Part shown: piece by piece, positions 8,653 to 17,512 of the stretch
Layout: each line of letters begins with the position of its first letter
Position numbering within the stretch: position 1 is the stretch's first letter
Assembly (NCBI RefSeq): GCF_020165495.1
Contig: NZ_JAIUIE010000018.1
Coordinates: 1-58,274, forward strand
Direction of reading: 5' to 3'
DNA: 58,274 nucleotides
DNA from: Mesorhizobium sp. BR1-1-16
Lineage (GTDB): Bacteria; Pseudomonadota; Alphaproteobacteria; Rhizobiales; Kaistiaceae
The notes under the pieces: model-generated
Told to the model about the DNA's origin: nothing
Databases searched by the model: none
The model's input: only the letters and a program-made list of their open reading frames with translations
Made by a program: the position numbers and the translations under genes

Positions 8653-8952
8653 ATGGCACGCGCTAAAGGAGGAGCCATAAGGTGGACCTCAAGGGGAGAG
8701 TGGTTGGAGGGTGTTGACCTCACCACCTCCCGCCTAGGGGGAGAGCCGGGAGGGACTACAAGGTGCTTGGGGGTGGCTCCCCGGGCATTCCCTCCCGGCT
8801 CTCCTCGGGCTCTTGGTGGACGGTATGGGTTGCCTCAAAGAGGCCGGGGCGGTGGGGGAGCGACCATCCCGGGTCTTCCCCTGGAGTTGACCCTCACTGG
8901 TCACCTAGTGCACTGCTCTATGTATATGCCTGGAGGGCTGGGGTTCTCATAG
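8653..8952 (+). CDS. Possible small ORF after the polymerase-like gene
   Basis: A 99-residue frame starts 8 bp after the polymerase-like stop and has AAGGAG five bases before its ATG, the best argument for translation. The encoded peptide is Gly/Arg/Pro-rich without recognisable structure, and it crosses a 16-bp inverted repeat and the first 46-nt repeat. It may be only a leader or a fortuitous frame. Confidence 0.25.
   Translation: MARAKGGAIRWTSRGEWLEGVDLTTSRLGGEPGGTTRCLGVAPRAFPPGSPRALGGRYGLPQRGRGGGGATIPGLPLELTLTGHLVHCSMYMPGGLGFS
8740..8804. repeat. 16-bp perfect inverted repeat
   Basis: The arm GGAGAGCCGGGAGGGA at 8740-8755 is matched exactly in inverted orientation at 8789-8804, with a 33-nt loop. 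It lies downstream of the polymerase-like gene and could be a transcript-ending or transcript-protecting stem, or a protein-binding dyad. No T-run follows it. Confidence 0.6.
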
Positions 8953-8988
8953 AGGACGGTATTAAGGGGAAATTCCTCAATGATTTCA
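8943..8988 (+). repeat. 46-nt direct repeat, copy 1
   Basis: Begins GTTCTCATAGAG and contains GGGAAATTCCTCAA. It is identical to copy 2 at 40 of 46 positions by my count. It is markedly AT-richer than the surrounding sequence. It lies between the polymerase-like gene and the integrase gene. Confidence 0.8.
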
Positions 8989-9161
8989 ATGAAAGCTCCA
9001 TTTAGCTCCCTCAAAGTCCCCGCTTTTAGCCGCCTTTTCGCTTCTCCAAGCTCTCCTTCGACCGTTTCCCGGGAGGAGAGAACGCTTCTGAGAGGCTTAA
9101 AGCAGCACCCGGGGTGACTGGGGGTCCATCCGCCATGCCTCCACCTAGAGCCGGCCGGGGT
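8989..9161. other. Spacer between the two 46-nt repeats
   Basis: This 173-bp stretch shows no gene on either strand with a credible start. The whole interval from the polymerase-like stop to the integrase stop (8645-9210) otherwise contains only a doubtful small ORF, a 16-bp inverted repeat and the paired 46-nt repeats. Confidence 0.5.
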
Positions 9162-9207
9162 GTTCTCATAGAGAAGGATATTAACGGGAAATTCCTCAAC
9201 GTTTTCA
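9162..9207 (+). repeat. 46-nt direct repeat, copy 2
   Basis: Second copy, in the same orientation, 219 bp from the first and ending four bases before the integrase stop codon. Conserved blocks are GTTCTCATAGAG, TATTAA and GGGAAATTCCTCAA. Candidate roles are integrase arm sites, replication iterons or promoters for a phage-type RNA polymerase; none is proven. Confidence 0.8.
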
Positions 9208-9210
9208 GCT

Positions 9211-10641
9211 TCAGGCCTCTTTCGGGGCGCTAGATCGCCTCCGGGTGCGCCTCGAAGGAGCCTCCCCAGCATCGGGCGGGATGGGCTCCGGCAGCACGAT
9301 GGACCCCACGAGTTCCTTAAGCTGCCGCTGCATGTCGGGCTTGGAGTAAACCCCGAACGTCATCCCCTTGCGGGAGTGGCCGACTGCCAGCGCAATGAGG
9401 CTCTCGGGATAGCCGGCCTCCTCCGCCTTCGTGATGAACCAACGGCGGAACGAGTGGAAGTTGACGAGGGAGCGGCGGCGATCGGGTCGAACCTGCTCCA
9501 ACTTCAGGCTACGAAGGTAGCGGCCGAACGCCTGACTTTCTGCCATGCTGCGCTCCCTCCCCGTCTTCACCAAGTCGATATCGTCAAAGAGCCAAGCGTC
9601 CGGCCCCTTGCCCTTGCATCTCGCCTCGATAACCGGAAGGAGCTTAGGGTGGCTCGGCAGGGCACGAGCGGCCTTCTCCTTCTTCAGCGGCGGCACGGAG
9701 AGCATTCCGCCCTCAACGTCGCAATCCCTCACGCGAAGCCGGAAGATGGCCTCAAGGCGGGCTCCCGTAAGGGCGCCGAAGAGCATGGCGTCCATCGTCC
9801 TCGGCGTCGGTGAGCCGCCCAAGAGCTTGCCGAGTTCTTCCGCCGTGAAGGGGCGCTCGGTCTCGTGGGTCCCCTCGGCGCTGCGGGCCGCGACGGTTTG
9901 CTCTTTGGGGAGACGCTGATGCTCCCAAGGATTGGGAATGCTGGACTTGATCCGGCCCGCATCGACCATCCACCGCCAATAGTCGGTTAGGCCCCAGCGG
10001 TAGCTGGTGATGGTCTTCCGGTTCAGGCCTCGCGTTCCGAAAAGGAACGTGACGAGGAACCTATGTGCAATATCCCGGTCCACCGTCTCGACCGTCGACC
10101 CCAGCCCTTCTTCCTTCATCCACGCGATCAAAGCGTTGATGGAGCGGCGATGCAGGCTGATGGACCGCATAGGCAGTCCGGTTGCAGAGAGCCAATCGTC
10201 AATGTTGATGGTGAGGGGCGTCGCTTTCCCTGCCGCGACATCCCTAAAGAGGCCAGCTTGACGTTCGCTCTCGGGATCAAACTCCCCGTCGCCAAAAGCA
10301 CCCGTCCCAGTCTGTTTTCCGAGCAAGTCAAAGTACCGATCGCGGATGCCCGTTTCAGCACCATCCGCCTCCGCGTCGCCCCTCGCCTGCATTAAGGCTC
10401 TGCGATACCCCAGCGCCTCCTCTTCAAGAGGTAACGCCGCGCTCCCCTTCCGGGCCGCTTCTATTTGCGCCTTCAGCGCCGCAATGGTCTCCCAGCGCTT
10501 CGCCCGGGCGACATTAAGCTCCCGTGTGCCTAAGCTCTTAACGAGCCGCTTCTTGCCCATCGTCTCCCGGAGAGATGGCGGGATTTCAATCTCCACGTAG
10601 TACCCTTGGCGGCGCTTGGTGAGATATCGCGTATCGGTCAT
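9211..10641 (-). CDS. int: Tyrosine-type site-specific integrase
   Basis: A 476-residue phage-type integrase that inserts and excises the element by strand exchange through phosphotyrosine links. Residues 1-50 (YLTKRRQGYYVEIEIPPSL and on) form the short N-terminal beta module seen in many alphaproteobacterial integrases. Residues about 145-235 are the core-binding helices. The catalytic domain shows Arg295 (TGARLEAIF), HxxR at 396-399 (HSFRRWF), His422 and the nucleophile Tyr432 (GVYSKPD). The start at MTDTRYL is chosen because AAGGGG lies just upstream. The gene is transcribed away from the tRNA-Ser-like sequence at 10771, the expected arrangement for an integrase beside its attachment site. 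All catalytic residues are present, so it may be active. Confidence 0.93.
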   Translation of the reverse strand: MTDTRYLTKRRQGYYVEIEIPPSLRETMGKKRLVKSLGTRELNVARAKRWETIAALKAQIEAARKGSAALPLEEEALGYRRALMQARGDAEADGAETGIRDRYFDLLGKQTGTGAFGDGEFDPESERQAGLFRDVAAGKATPLTINIDDWLSATGLPMRSISLHRRSINALIAWMKEEGLGSTVETVDRDIAHRFLVTFLFGTRGLNRKTITSYRWGLTDYWRWMVDAGRIKSSIPNPWEHQRLPKEQTVAARSAEGTHETERPFTAEELGKLLGGSPTPRTMDAMLFGALTGARLEAIFRLRVRDCDVEGGMLSVPPLKKEKAARALPSHPKLLPVIEARCKGKGPDAWLFDDIDLVKTGRERSMAESQAFGRYLRSLKLEQVRPDRRRSLVNFHSFRRWFITKAEEAGYPESLIALAVGHSRKGMTFGVYSKPDMQRQLKELVGSIVLPEPIPPDAGEAPSRRTRRRSSAPKEA

Positions 10642-11263
10642 GGTGGCCCCTTGGAAAGGCGGAAAGGGCTCCCCTGCCCCATACGCACCCCCACACGATA
10701 TACCCCACACAGATGCGCTTTGAAAGACCGGAACTGCGCCATTCTGCCGTTACTAGAGGGGATCGCGGAAAATCTCCCCCTCTCCGCCACTAACTTCCTG
10801 TTTTCAATGATTTTTTGACTTCTGAGAGACCGCGGCGGATAGCGCCGTATTTTCCGAGGCTTGCGGGCGGTCGATCTTCATGAGGGTGCGGAGAGACGCA
10901 TTTTGCGCCTAGGCACCCGCGCATCCTAATTCTCCGTCTCCGCGACGGCTTGCGGCAGTACCCCTTTTTCCATTTTGGGTACCGGCGGTTCGCTGACTGC
11001 GCCCCTGTCGGCCTCACGGCGTCCTTACGCCTGCAGGAGGCAAGGACACCTATCGGCACCAGACCAAAGGGGGCGCACTGGACCCGGCGCCCGCCGATCA
11101 AGCTCTCCGCTACCGGCAGTCCGCATGAGACCGCCCTAGAAGCCCGACACAAGGTGCTGACGATGCCAGAGGACCAACGGCGCGGAAGCGGCGTCGATTG
11201 CGGACGCCTTAGCTTCCAACTTGTGGATACTAGCGCAGGGCAGGCTGGAAAGCTGCGAGGTAG
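10642..11263. other. Intergenic segment between integrase and recombinase remnant
   Basis: No credible gene is seen. It contains the tRNA-Ser-like core at 10771-10788 and, at about 10959-10981, a GTACCCC...GGGTAC dyad with a T-rich centre. A minus-strand frame across 10790-11152 has a basic, unstructured sequence and no good ribosome binding site. The segment probably marks the right end of the left-hand element and scar sequence beyond it. Confidence 0.4.
10771..10788 (+). repeat. tRNA-Ser 3'-end-like attachment core (candidate att)
   Basis: AATCTCCCCCTCTCCGCC followed by ACT looks like the T-arm and acceptor 3' end of a serine tRNA gene (typical ending ...CTCTCCGCCA), but no tRNA body precedes it. 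It lies 130 bp upstream of the integrase start. The 17-mer AATCTCCCCCTCTCCGC recurs exactly at 35602-35618. It is most simply read as an att half-site left by integration into a tRNA-Ser gene. Confidence 0.55.
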
Positions 11264-13137
11264 CTACTCGAATCCGAGCACGCGGCGCTGCTCCCCCCAG
11301 TCGATCGGCAGCCGGGTGTCCGCCATCAGCTTGTTGGCTGTGAGGGTTATAGGTTGCCGGCCGTCAAGAATTGCCGTCACAATGTCGGGTGCAAGGAAGG
11401 CCAGTCTGACGAGCCGCGAGACATAGGACTTGTTCAAACCCTCGTTCCTCGCAAGTTCGGCCGCGGTGAGTTCGGGATCGCTGTTCAACCGGTCGAAAAG
11501 ACGGCTCGCCCGAGCAAGGATTCTCGCGAGGCTCTGATCCGGCACCGCCGCCGCCGTCCTGCCCGGCACGATCAGCCTGAGTTCGTGGCCGGCTCGCTTG
11601 CAGACAATAGGGACGGTGAGTTCGATGCCACAGCGACGAATCTGCTCGCCATCATATCCTACGGGAGCCGCGGCAGCTTGGTTCGGGTTGGTTGCATCCC
11701 GATCTGTCAGATCGGCCGGTACGCCGGCGTCGCGGACATGCAGGATCTGCAAGAGCGCCGAGCTGTCGATCGAGATGTGGACACGATCAGGATGGACAGC
11801 GATGCGCTGGAGGATGGCGAGCAGGAAATCTCGTTGAGCAACCTCGCCGCCACTCCCGAGGAGTGACGCCTGTCGCCCGGCAGCATCCAACAGCGCCTGC
11901 TGGCCCAATGCATCGAAGGATCCACGTCTATGATTGGTCAGATCGTCGTCCGCGTCCGCCGCCGCGGCGACATCGGACGGAGTGGTGAGGAAAGCGCGTA
12001 GCCGATCGATGACTAGCCGCTCAATGCCGGCTGCTGGAAGCCGCTGACCGGATGAGACCATATTGGCGGGGCCGGTCGCGTCGCCATCCTCCGACTTCGC
12101 CGCTCGGGCTGCGATCAGCGTCTGCGAGACATAGTAGCGATAGCGGACGCCCTTCTTGCTGGCATGTGTCGGCGTCATCCTGTTGCCGTCGGCATCGAAG
12201 ATGAGCCCGGCGAGCAGCGACGGCGCATCGGCATTAGTGCCACGCTCCAGGTTGCTCGATTGGCCGCCAGGATCTCCTGCACGTCGTTGAACAGCACCTC
12301 GTCGATGATCGGATCATGCTGGCCGGGATGCGCGATGCCCTTGTGCACGATCTCGCCGCGATAGAGCCGGTTCGATAGCATGGCATAGAGCGCACCACGG
12401 CCGAGCGGCTGGCCGCCATAGGCGGAGCCGTTGTCGCGCTTGCGGCTTTTGCTGACGATGCGGTGCTTGTCGATCTCGGCCTGCAGCAAGCGCACCGACT
12501 TCAGCGCGGCGTATCGTTCAAAGATCCAACTGGACCGTCTCGGCCTCTGGCGTGTTCACCACCAGCTTGCGATCCTGGACATCGTAGCCGAGCGGCGGCA
12601 GACCGCCCATCCACATGCCCTTCTTTTTCGACGCCGCGATCTTGTCGCGGATGCGCTCGTCGGTGACCTCGCGCTCAAACTGCGCGAAGGAGAGCAGCAC
12701 GTTCAGCGTCAGCCGGCCCATGCTCGACGTGGTGTTGAAGGCCTGGGTGACCGAGACGAACGACACCTGAGCTGATCGAAGATGTCGACGATCTTGGCGA
12801 AGTCGGCGAGGGAGCGGGTCAGCCGGTCGACCTTGTACACGACCACCACGTCGATCTTGCCGACCGCCACATCGGCTAACAGCCGCTTCAGCGCCGGCCG
12901 GTCCATGGTGCCGCCAGAGATGCCGCCGTCGTCATACATCTGCGGCAGCGCGATCCAGCCCTCGTGGCGCTGCGACAGGATATAGGCCTCGCAAGCTTCG
13001 CGCTGAGCGTCGAGCGAGTTGAAGTCCTGCTCAAGTCCCTCCTTGCTCGACTTGCGGGTGTAGACCGCGCAACGGAGCTTTGTCGCTCCGGCCGAAGCCA
13101 TCCGGGGCGAGGACGATGATGACGGCGCCCTAGCCAT
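11264..13137 (-). pseudogene. Large serine recombinase with zinc ribbon, broken by frameshifts
   Basis: Pieces of one large serine recombinase (about 620 residues if intact) lie in successive frames. The N-terminal catalytic piece (about 12770-13137) has CAVYTRKSSKEGL with the nucleophile Ser and KVDRLTRSL. The next (about 12518-12766) has SVTQAFNTTSSMGRL and FEREVTDERIRDK. The recombinase-domain piece (12230-12495) has RGALYAMLSNRLYRGEIVHK. The C-terminal zinc-ribbon/helical piece (11264-12178) begins MTPTHASKKGVRYRYYV. At least three frame breaks are needed, near 12770, 12510 and 12230, so no full-length product is made. The family usually sits with DUF2924 and DUF3489 genes, exactly as here. 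The remnant is strong evidence of an old integrated element. Confidence 0.88.
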
Positions 13138-13677
13138 GGTGCGATGCCTTCCTGGGACTCGATGCCGGCGCGGAGGCGAGCTCGCACTTTCCATGCATGC
13201 CGCCGGTCGCTCTGCTCGCCGCGCCGATGCCGAAGAAGCGTGGACCGGACCAATGCGTGCCGTTGATCTCGCGGGCGATCCTCGTCAGCGAGCGGTAGCA
13301 GCGGCCGGCATAGTCGAAACCGGTATCCGTCACGGTGACGCTGTGGGTTCGGCCATGCCACTCGCGAACCAGCCGCGTGCCAGGCGTCAGCACCGCGCGA
13401 GGAGCGCCACAGCGATCGTCCCTCGCCGACGACGTTGCAGCATCGGCGGAGGTCGCCTTCGCCGCATCGGCTATGGTGCGCAGCTAGCGAGCGGCGGCCT
13501 TGCCGAGGCCGCCAAAGCGATTTCCTGATAACGATGGCCGATGGCACGCTTCAGCAGGTCATGGCTGAGCGCGGGTGGCTGCGAGCGGAACAGGCGGCGC
13601 CACTCGACTTTTAGCGCCGCCGTGTCCATCGTCTCCAGCTCCGCCAGTCTCTTGGCGAGAGAGGCGGTCATGACCGT
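13130..13677 (-). pseudogene. DUF2924 family gene, frameshifted
   Basis: The N-terminal part (13471-13677) begins MTASLAKRLAELE and continues through KVEWRRLFRSQPPALSHDLL, typical of DUF2924. The C-terminal part (13130-13393) reads LTPGTRLVREWHGRTHSVTV and REINGTHWSGPRFFG in another frame, so at least one frameshift near 13400-13500 separates them. DUF2924 proteins have no assigned function but travel with large serine recombinases. Neighbours on both sides are also broken, which favours real decay over isolated sequencing errors. Confidence 0.85.
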
Positions 13678-13681
13678 CGCC

Positions 13682-14503
13682 TCAGACCGCCTTGCCCGTC
13701 GCTGGAGGCGCTGTCTCAGCATTCGCGCTCGGCAGGATACGGTAGACCGAACCGGCATCGCAGTCCTTCTGACGATCGATGCGATGGCCCTTCTTCCGCA
13801 GGCAGCGCAGCAACGCCCGCACCGTGTGCGGCAGCCAACCGGTCGCAGCCATCAGCGCCTCGATAGTGGCACCTTCCTCGCGCGACAGCAGCGCGATGAT
13901 CTGGTCCTGCTTGGACGGGCTTCGCCGCGAGGAGGGGTCCGTCCAAGCACGGTCGACCTTGCCGTCGCTTTCCGAAGTGACCGGGTCCACACCTCCATCG
14001 GTCCAGGTAATCGTGCCGTCGAGCGGATCGTCGTCAACCACCTCCGTCTCATCGCCGTGCCGAACAGTGCCGTCTAGGCCGGGGCCGTTGGAGTCGGCAG
14101 CGACGCCCGAGGCGACCTCGCGAACCAACTGATCCGACTTCTGCACCGTAGGTCAGTCGCCCACGGCCTCAACGCCGATCGCTGCGTATCCTGCCACCGT
14201 GATACGGAGGCCAATCCGACCAGCATCGTCGTCACGCCGCCAGCTCTCTGCATCGGAGCTGGCAGGCACTTCCTCGACGAGCGCCCGCGCAAGAAGATGA
14301 CTCAAGACTGCCTTGAGGGCACCACCGCGCGCCTTCAAATCAGCCGGCGGCGGCAAGATTGAACCATTGTCGCGGTTGGCGGCTGTGCTCAGCAGAACCG
14401 ATGCTGTGTCCGAGAGCGGCGGGTTCCGTCGGCCCACTGCGGTCGCCTGATCTCCGACCTGGACTACGCTGCCGCCGTTCTCGATGCTGTTGTTGATGGT
14501 CAT
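13682..14503 (-). pseudogene. DUF3489 family gene split in two
   Basis: The N-terminal half (14153-14503, 116 residues from MTINNSIENG) contains SDTASVLLSTAANRDNGS and LVEEVPASSDAESWRRDDD, the usual start of DUF3489 proteins. The C-terminal half (13682-14146) contains KQDQIIALLSREEGATIEAL and ATGWLPHTVRALL, the winged-helix-like DUF3489 domain. A stop/frame change at about 14150 separates the halves. The whole family member is normally a single protein of about 200-250 residues, thought to bind DNA. It is the first gene of the decayed DUF3489-DUF2924-recombinase cassette. Confidence 0.8.
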
Positions 14504-14878
14504 GATCTCGCTCCGTTGCGCGCCAGCCCTCTGCTGGGGCTTGCACGGAGACGAGCCCGGCAAAGATCAAGAGCCGGGCGGGCGCCGCGCCGGCGGGCTT
14601 CCGCCGTCTTGACGCGGTTAAAGCAATGCTTGCGCTGACATCGAAGTCCAGTCGGATTCAGCGGGAGCGCGAGAGTCTGTGTCACCCGTACCTGCTCCTC
14701 GATTGCCCTTTCAGCGACGTCCGCTTTGCGCCCCCATTTCGGACGGCGAAGGGCCCGAACCCGGTCCCCAGAACCTGCCATTCGCCGCGATCTGCACGAA
14801 TGTCGCCGAAGCGGACAAAGCGCGTGCACCTGCCTCTATCACCCGCGTGTCCGTAGCGAACCCGACCGCCACTTTTTG
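14504..14878. other. Gap upstream of the decayed cassette
   Basis: 375 bp with no gene that I can support. It is GC-rich and separates mobile-element debris (left) from the aromatic-acid island (right), so an island boundary probably falls here. I see no tRNA, insertion-sequence end or direct repeat within it. Confidence 0.4.
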
Positions 14879-16699
14879 CTATGCAGCGGTCGGCCACCTG
14901 GCCAGGCGCCTCATCTCGATAAAGCTGTCTTTGCCGTAGTGGATGGTGTTACGTGAAAAATAAGGCGGCACCTGCATGTCGAACTGCGCGTAGCCACGAC
15001 TCACATCGCTGCGCAGGAGGTCTGTGCGGCTTGCAATGTCGAGACGAAACCGCTCGCCGGGCCTCAGCACGACCGGCTGCGGCGTCAGGCTGAACAGGAG
15101 CGTTACGGGAACGTCGCGCACGAGCGGCTCCGGTGTGTCGACGTCGATCGCGATCTCGGTGGCTGTGGAGCGGGCCTCGTCGATCCGTCGGCACGCCGGC
15201 CTGATCATGCCCATTGACAGGATCGTGTAACGTCCGTCAGCCGAAACGACGCCCGTGCGGGCCACGACGTGGGAATCGATTTCGTTCGAGCTGAAGGCAA
15301 GGCTCACGGTCACCGGTCCGGTCAGCTCCATCTCCTCCTCGATCGGCAGTTCGAAGGCGAGGGATTGATTGGCGACCGCATCGAAGCCGGCTGCAAGCGT
15401 GGCGCCCGGGGGGACCGCCGCCCAGCGGTTCAAGCCGTCGGCCGGCAGATCCGGCGTCAGTCGGTGCGTGTCCGGGTCGGCGCCGTTGGATGTGAGATAG
15501 ATCCGCAGCGGCGCACTCTGCGGAGGCGGCCAGTCTGCTGCGGAGGCGTAGGTCCCGGCTCCCTGCCGCCAGTAGCGCACCCGCGCCTGGCTCGCATAGC
15601 CATTGTCGGCGCCGTAGAGGACATGGTCGAAGAAGGCGAGCGCCTCGAGTTGCCAGTGATAGGCGGGCAGTTCATAGGCGGGAGATCCGATGATCAGCCA
15701 TTTGCGGTCAGCCGGCGTGCCGGCATTCTCGAACAGGTCATAGGCGCCGAACTGGTGCAGGTTGAGGTAGCCCGGATTCTGCACCACCACGAACGGGACA
15801 TCGATCTCGCCCAGCGCACCCGATGGACCGCCAGGTAGAGCACTGCTGGCGCGTGTTTTGCCGTCGAGCATCAAGGCCGCGAACAGTTCGCGGGTTGCCG
15901 CCGTCGGGGTTTCTCCCTGGAATCCCTTCATGATTCGCGCCATGCGCTTCTTCAGTTGCGGCCACCACAGCCGTTTGAGGGGCGAGTTGGTGATGTGGCT
16001 TGCCATCGCGCGCAGGAGCGGCGGCACATGCAGCTTCAACTGGAAAGGCGTGAAATTGGAGCCCATCCAGGTCGCGAAGAAGTCGGGCTGCGGTGCTCCC
16101 CCGAACATGGCGATGTGGCGAAAGAAATCCGTGCACATTTCGATGGCGAAGAAGGCCTTCAATGCCGCCGGGCGAAGCCGCGCCACCTGCGGCTGCGTCA
16201 TGCCATAATAGGACGTGCCGAAGAGGACGACCTGCCCGTCGCACCAGGGCTGTGCGGCGGCCCATCGAATGACCTTGGCATGGTCCTCGACATCGGTGTC
16301 ATTGAGATAGACGCCATCGGCGCCCGTCGAGCGGCCCATGCCGCGCCGGGCCACGAGGATGTGCGCATAGCCACGGTCGGTGAAGACAGGCGGACTGCCG
16401 GTCTCGTTGTTGCCGGTCGGGGCGCCGGCGGCCTGCAACTCCTTGGAATAGGCGGCGAACGCGACGACCGCGGGATAGCGGCCAGGCGCCTTGGGCACAT
16501 AGACATCGGCCGCAAGCGCGATGGACGGCGCCACCTCGATCATCTGGTCGGCAAGGATACGGCAACCGAGCCCCGACCGCGCGGCCGGGCCGGGCGTCCA
16601 TCCGGCCAGTTGCTCACCGAACAGGCCGCCTTTCGGCGGAATGAGATTGTCCCAGAATCCCGGTTTCACATTTCCAGCGCGCACGCACGCCTCCCCCAT
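14879..16699 (-). CDS. CocE/NonD (peptidase S15) family hydrolase
   Basis: A 606-residue serine hydrolase of the X-Pro dipeptidyl-peptidase/CocE type, acting on acyl, ester or amide substrates. Residues 55-120 start the alpha/beta fold (VPKAPGRYPAVVAFAAYSKE). The RGMGRSTG turn near 130 precedes the nucleophile elbow VVLFGTSYYGMTQ (about 170-182). AYHW near 395 is a candidate catalytic His region, and the last 200 residues form the jelly-roll domain of S15 enzymes. No signal peptide is seen. It is the last gene of a long minus-strand series, 29 bp after two nitrile-hydratase-leader-like genes. It may hydrolyse an aromatic ester or amide made or used by the island; the substrate is unknown. Confidence 0.85.
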   Translation of the reverse strand: MGEACVRAGNVKPGFWDNLIPPKGGLFGEQLAGWTPGPAARSGLGCRILADQMIEVAPSIALAADVYVPKAPGRYPAVVAFAAYSKELQAAGAPTGNNETGSPPVFTDRGYAHILVARRGMGRSTGADGVYLNDTDVEDHAKVIRWAAAQPWCDGQVVLFGTSYYGMTQPQVARLRPAALKAFFAIEMCTDFFRHIAMFGGAPQPDFFATWMGSNFTPFQLKLHVPPLLRAMASHITNSPLKRLWWPQLKKRMARIMKGFQGETPTAATRELFAALMLDGKTRASSALPGGPSGALGEIDVPFVVVQNPGYLNLHQFGAYDLFENAGTPADRKWLIIGSPAYELPAYHWQLEALAFFDHVLYGADNGYASQARVRYWRQGAGTYASAADWPPPQSAPLRIYLTSNGADPDTHRLTPDLPADGLNRWAAVPPGATLAAGFDAVANQSLAFELPIEEEMELTGPVTVSLAFSSNEIDSHVVARTGVVSADGRYTILSMGMIRPACRRIDEARSTATEIAIDVDTPEPLVRDVPVTLLFSLTPQPVVLRPGERFRLDIASRTDLLRSDVSRGYAQFDMQVPPYFSRNTIHYGKDSFIEMRRLARWPTAA

Positions 16700-16728
16700 C
16701 AGAAGCCTGCCTCACCGAAGAGGGCCGG

Positions 16729-17097
16729 CTATTTCTGAGAGACACCGGAGCCGGCTTTGTCGAGGGAGGCCAGCCTCATCTCGCGCAGCACCCACTTCTG
16801 GGTGTCATCCGGAATGAAGAAACCTCCGATGCCGGACGAGAATAGGAGGTCGAGAGACTGCTCCGTCACGCGCGTCAGTTCCTGTGCGATGTCCTCTCCC
16901 GCTTCAGGTCTTGGCGGCACGATCATGATGATGGTGTCTTCGGCCTGCTCGATCACCTCGATCTTCAGGTCCGGTCCCGGGCTATACCCGAACTCCTCGC
17001 TCACGACGGCGACGGGATCCGCGAGCAGCCTCGACCGATACTCCGGATCGGTCGCGATGCGCTCGTAATACTGCTCGACGAAATCGGAGCTGCTCAT
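16729..17097 (-). CDS. Nitrile-hydratase-leader-like (NHLP-type) protein 1
   Basis: A 122-residue protein whose first 70 residues match the nitrile-hydratase alpha-like leader fold: FVEQYYERIATDPEYRSRLL, then a DPVAVVSEEFG helix, then beta strands ending in IIMIVPP. In known systems this fold is either the N-terminal half of nitrile hydratase alpha or the leader of RiPP precursors. Here the C-terminal 50 residues (DLLFSSGIGGFFIPDD...) lack Cys and a GG cleavage site, and align with the tail of the next protein, so a variable core peptide is unlikely. The ATG overlaps the upstream paralogue's stop (ATGA), implying coupled synthesis. Its function is unknown. Confidence 0.7.
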   Translation of the reverse strand: MSSSDFVEQYYERIATDPEYRSRLLADPVAVVSEEFGYSPGPDLKIEVIEQAEDTIIMIVPPRPEAGEDIAQELTRVTEQSLDLLFSSGIGGFFIPDDTQKWVLREMRLASLDKAGSGVSQK

Positions 17098-17429
17098 GGC
17101 TGGCCTCCCCCTTGCCGAGCCGCGTTACGGAGCGCGAGAAGCTCGAACTTGGCCGCAACTGGAAGGAGCCAGATGAAGAGCCCCTGGCTCGACCAGAGGT
17201 CGAACTGGTTGAGCGGCGCCGACGGCGCGGGCAAGCTGGCGTCCCGCGCCGGCGGGATGGTGAAGTAGATCCGGTCGCGCTTCTGCACCACGACCTTTAC
17301 CTTGATCCCTGGCGGGACCGACATGCCGATCGACTGCAGGGCCTCGGCGGGATTCGCTTCCAATCGTGCTGCGAACGCGTCATCCGCCCAGACCCGTTCG
17401 GTCAGTTCTCGCTCGAAATCTCCGGTCAT
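17094..17429 (-). CDS. Nitrile-hydratase-leader-like (NHLP-type) protein 2
   Basis: A 111-residue paralogue of the following gene. The leader-like fold is clear: MTGDFERELTERVWADDAF, ARLEANPAEALQSIG, VPPGIKVKVV, then IYFTIPP. The tail (FDLWSSQGLFIWLLPVAAKF) is hydrophobic and resembles the tail of its neighbour. A strong GAGGAGGGG ribosome binding site fixes the start at MTGDFE. No catalytic Cys cluster of true nitrile hydratase (CxxCSC) is present. The pair could be a two-subunit protein or a scaffold for the flanking FAD monooxygenase and S15 hydrolase. No RiPP-maturation enzyme is nearby. Confidence 0.7.
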   Translation of the reverse strand: MTGDFERELTERVWADDAFAARLEANPAEALQSIGMSVPPGIKVKVVVQKRDRIYFTIPPARDASLPAPSAPLNQFDLWSSQGLFIWLLPVAAKFELLALRNAARQGGGQP

Positions 17430-17512
17430 GACCCCTCCTCGAGTGGCATTGATGGGACCGCGCCGAGCCGTCACGTCGCGACAATGCTTACGCCTGGCGC
17501 GACATGCACCCG

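Noticed and set aside
8901-9272. Minus-strand frame with a repeated EEFPxNxxLYEN peptide
   Set aside because: The peptide repeat simply reflects the 46-nt DNA repeat, and the frame overlaps the end of the integrase gene.
10790-11152. Minus-strand frame of 120 codons beside the att-like core
   Set aside because: Basic, unstructured product, no good start signal, no recognisable domain.
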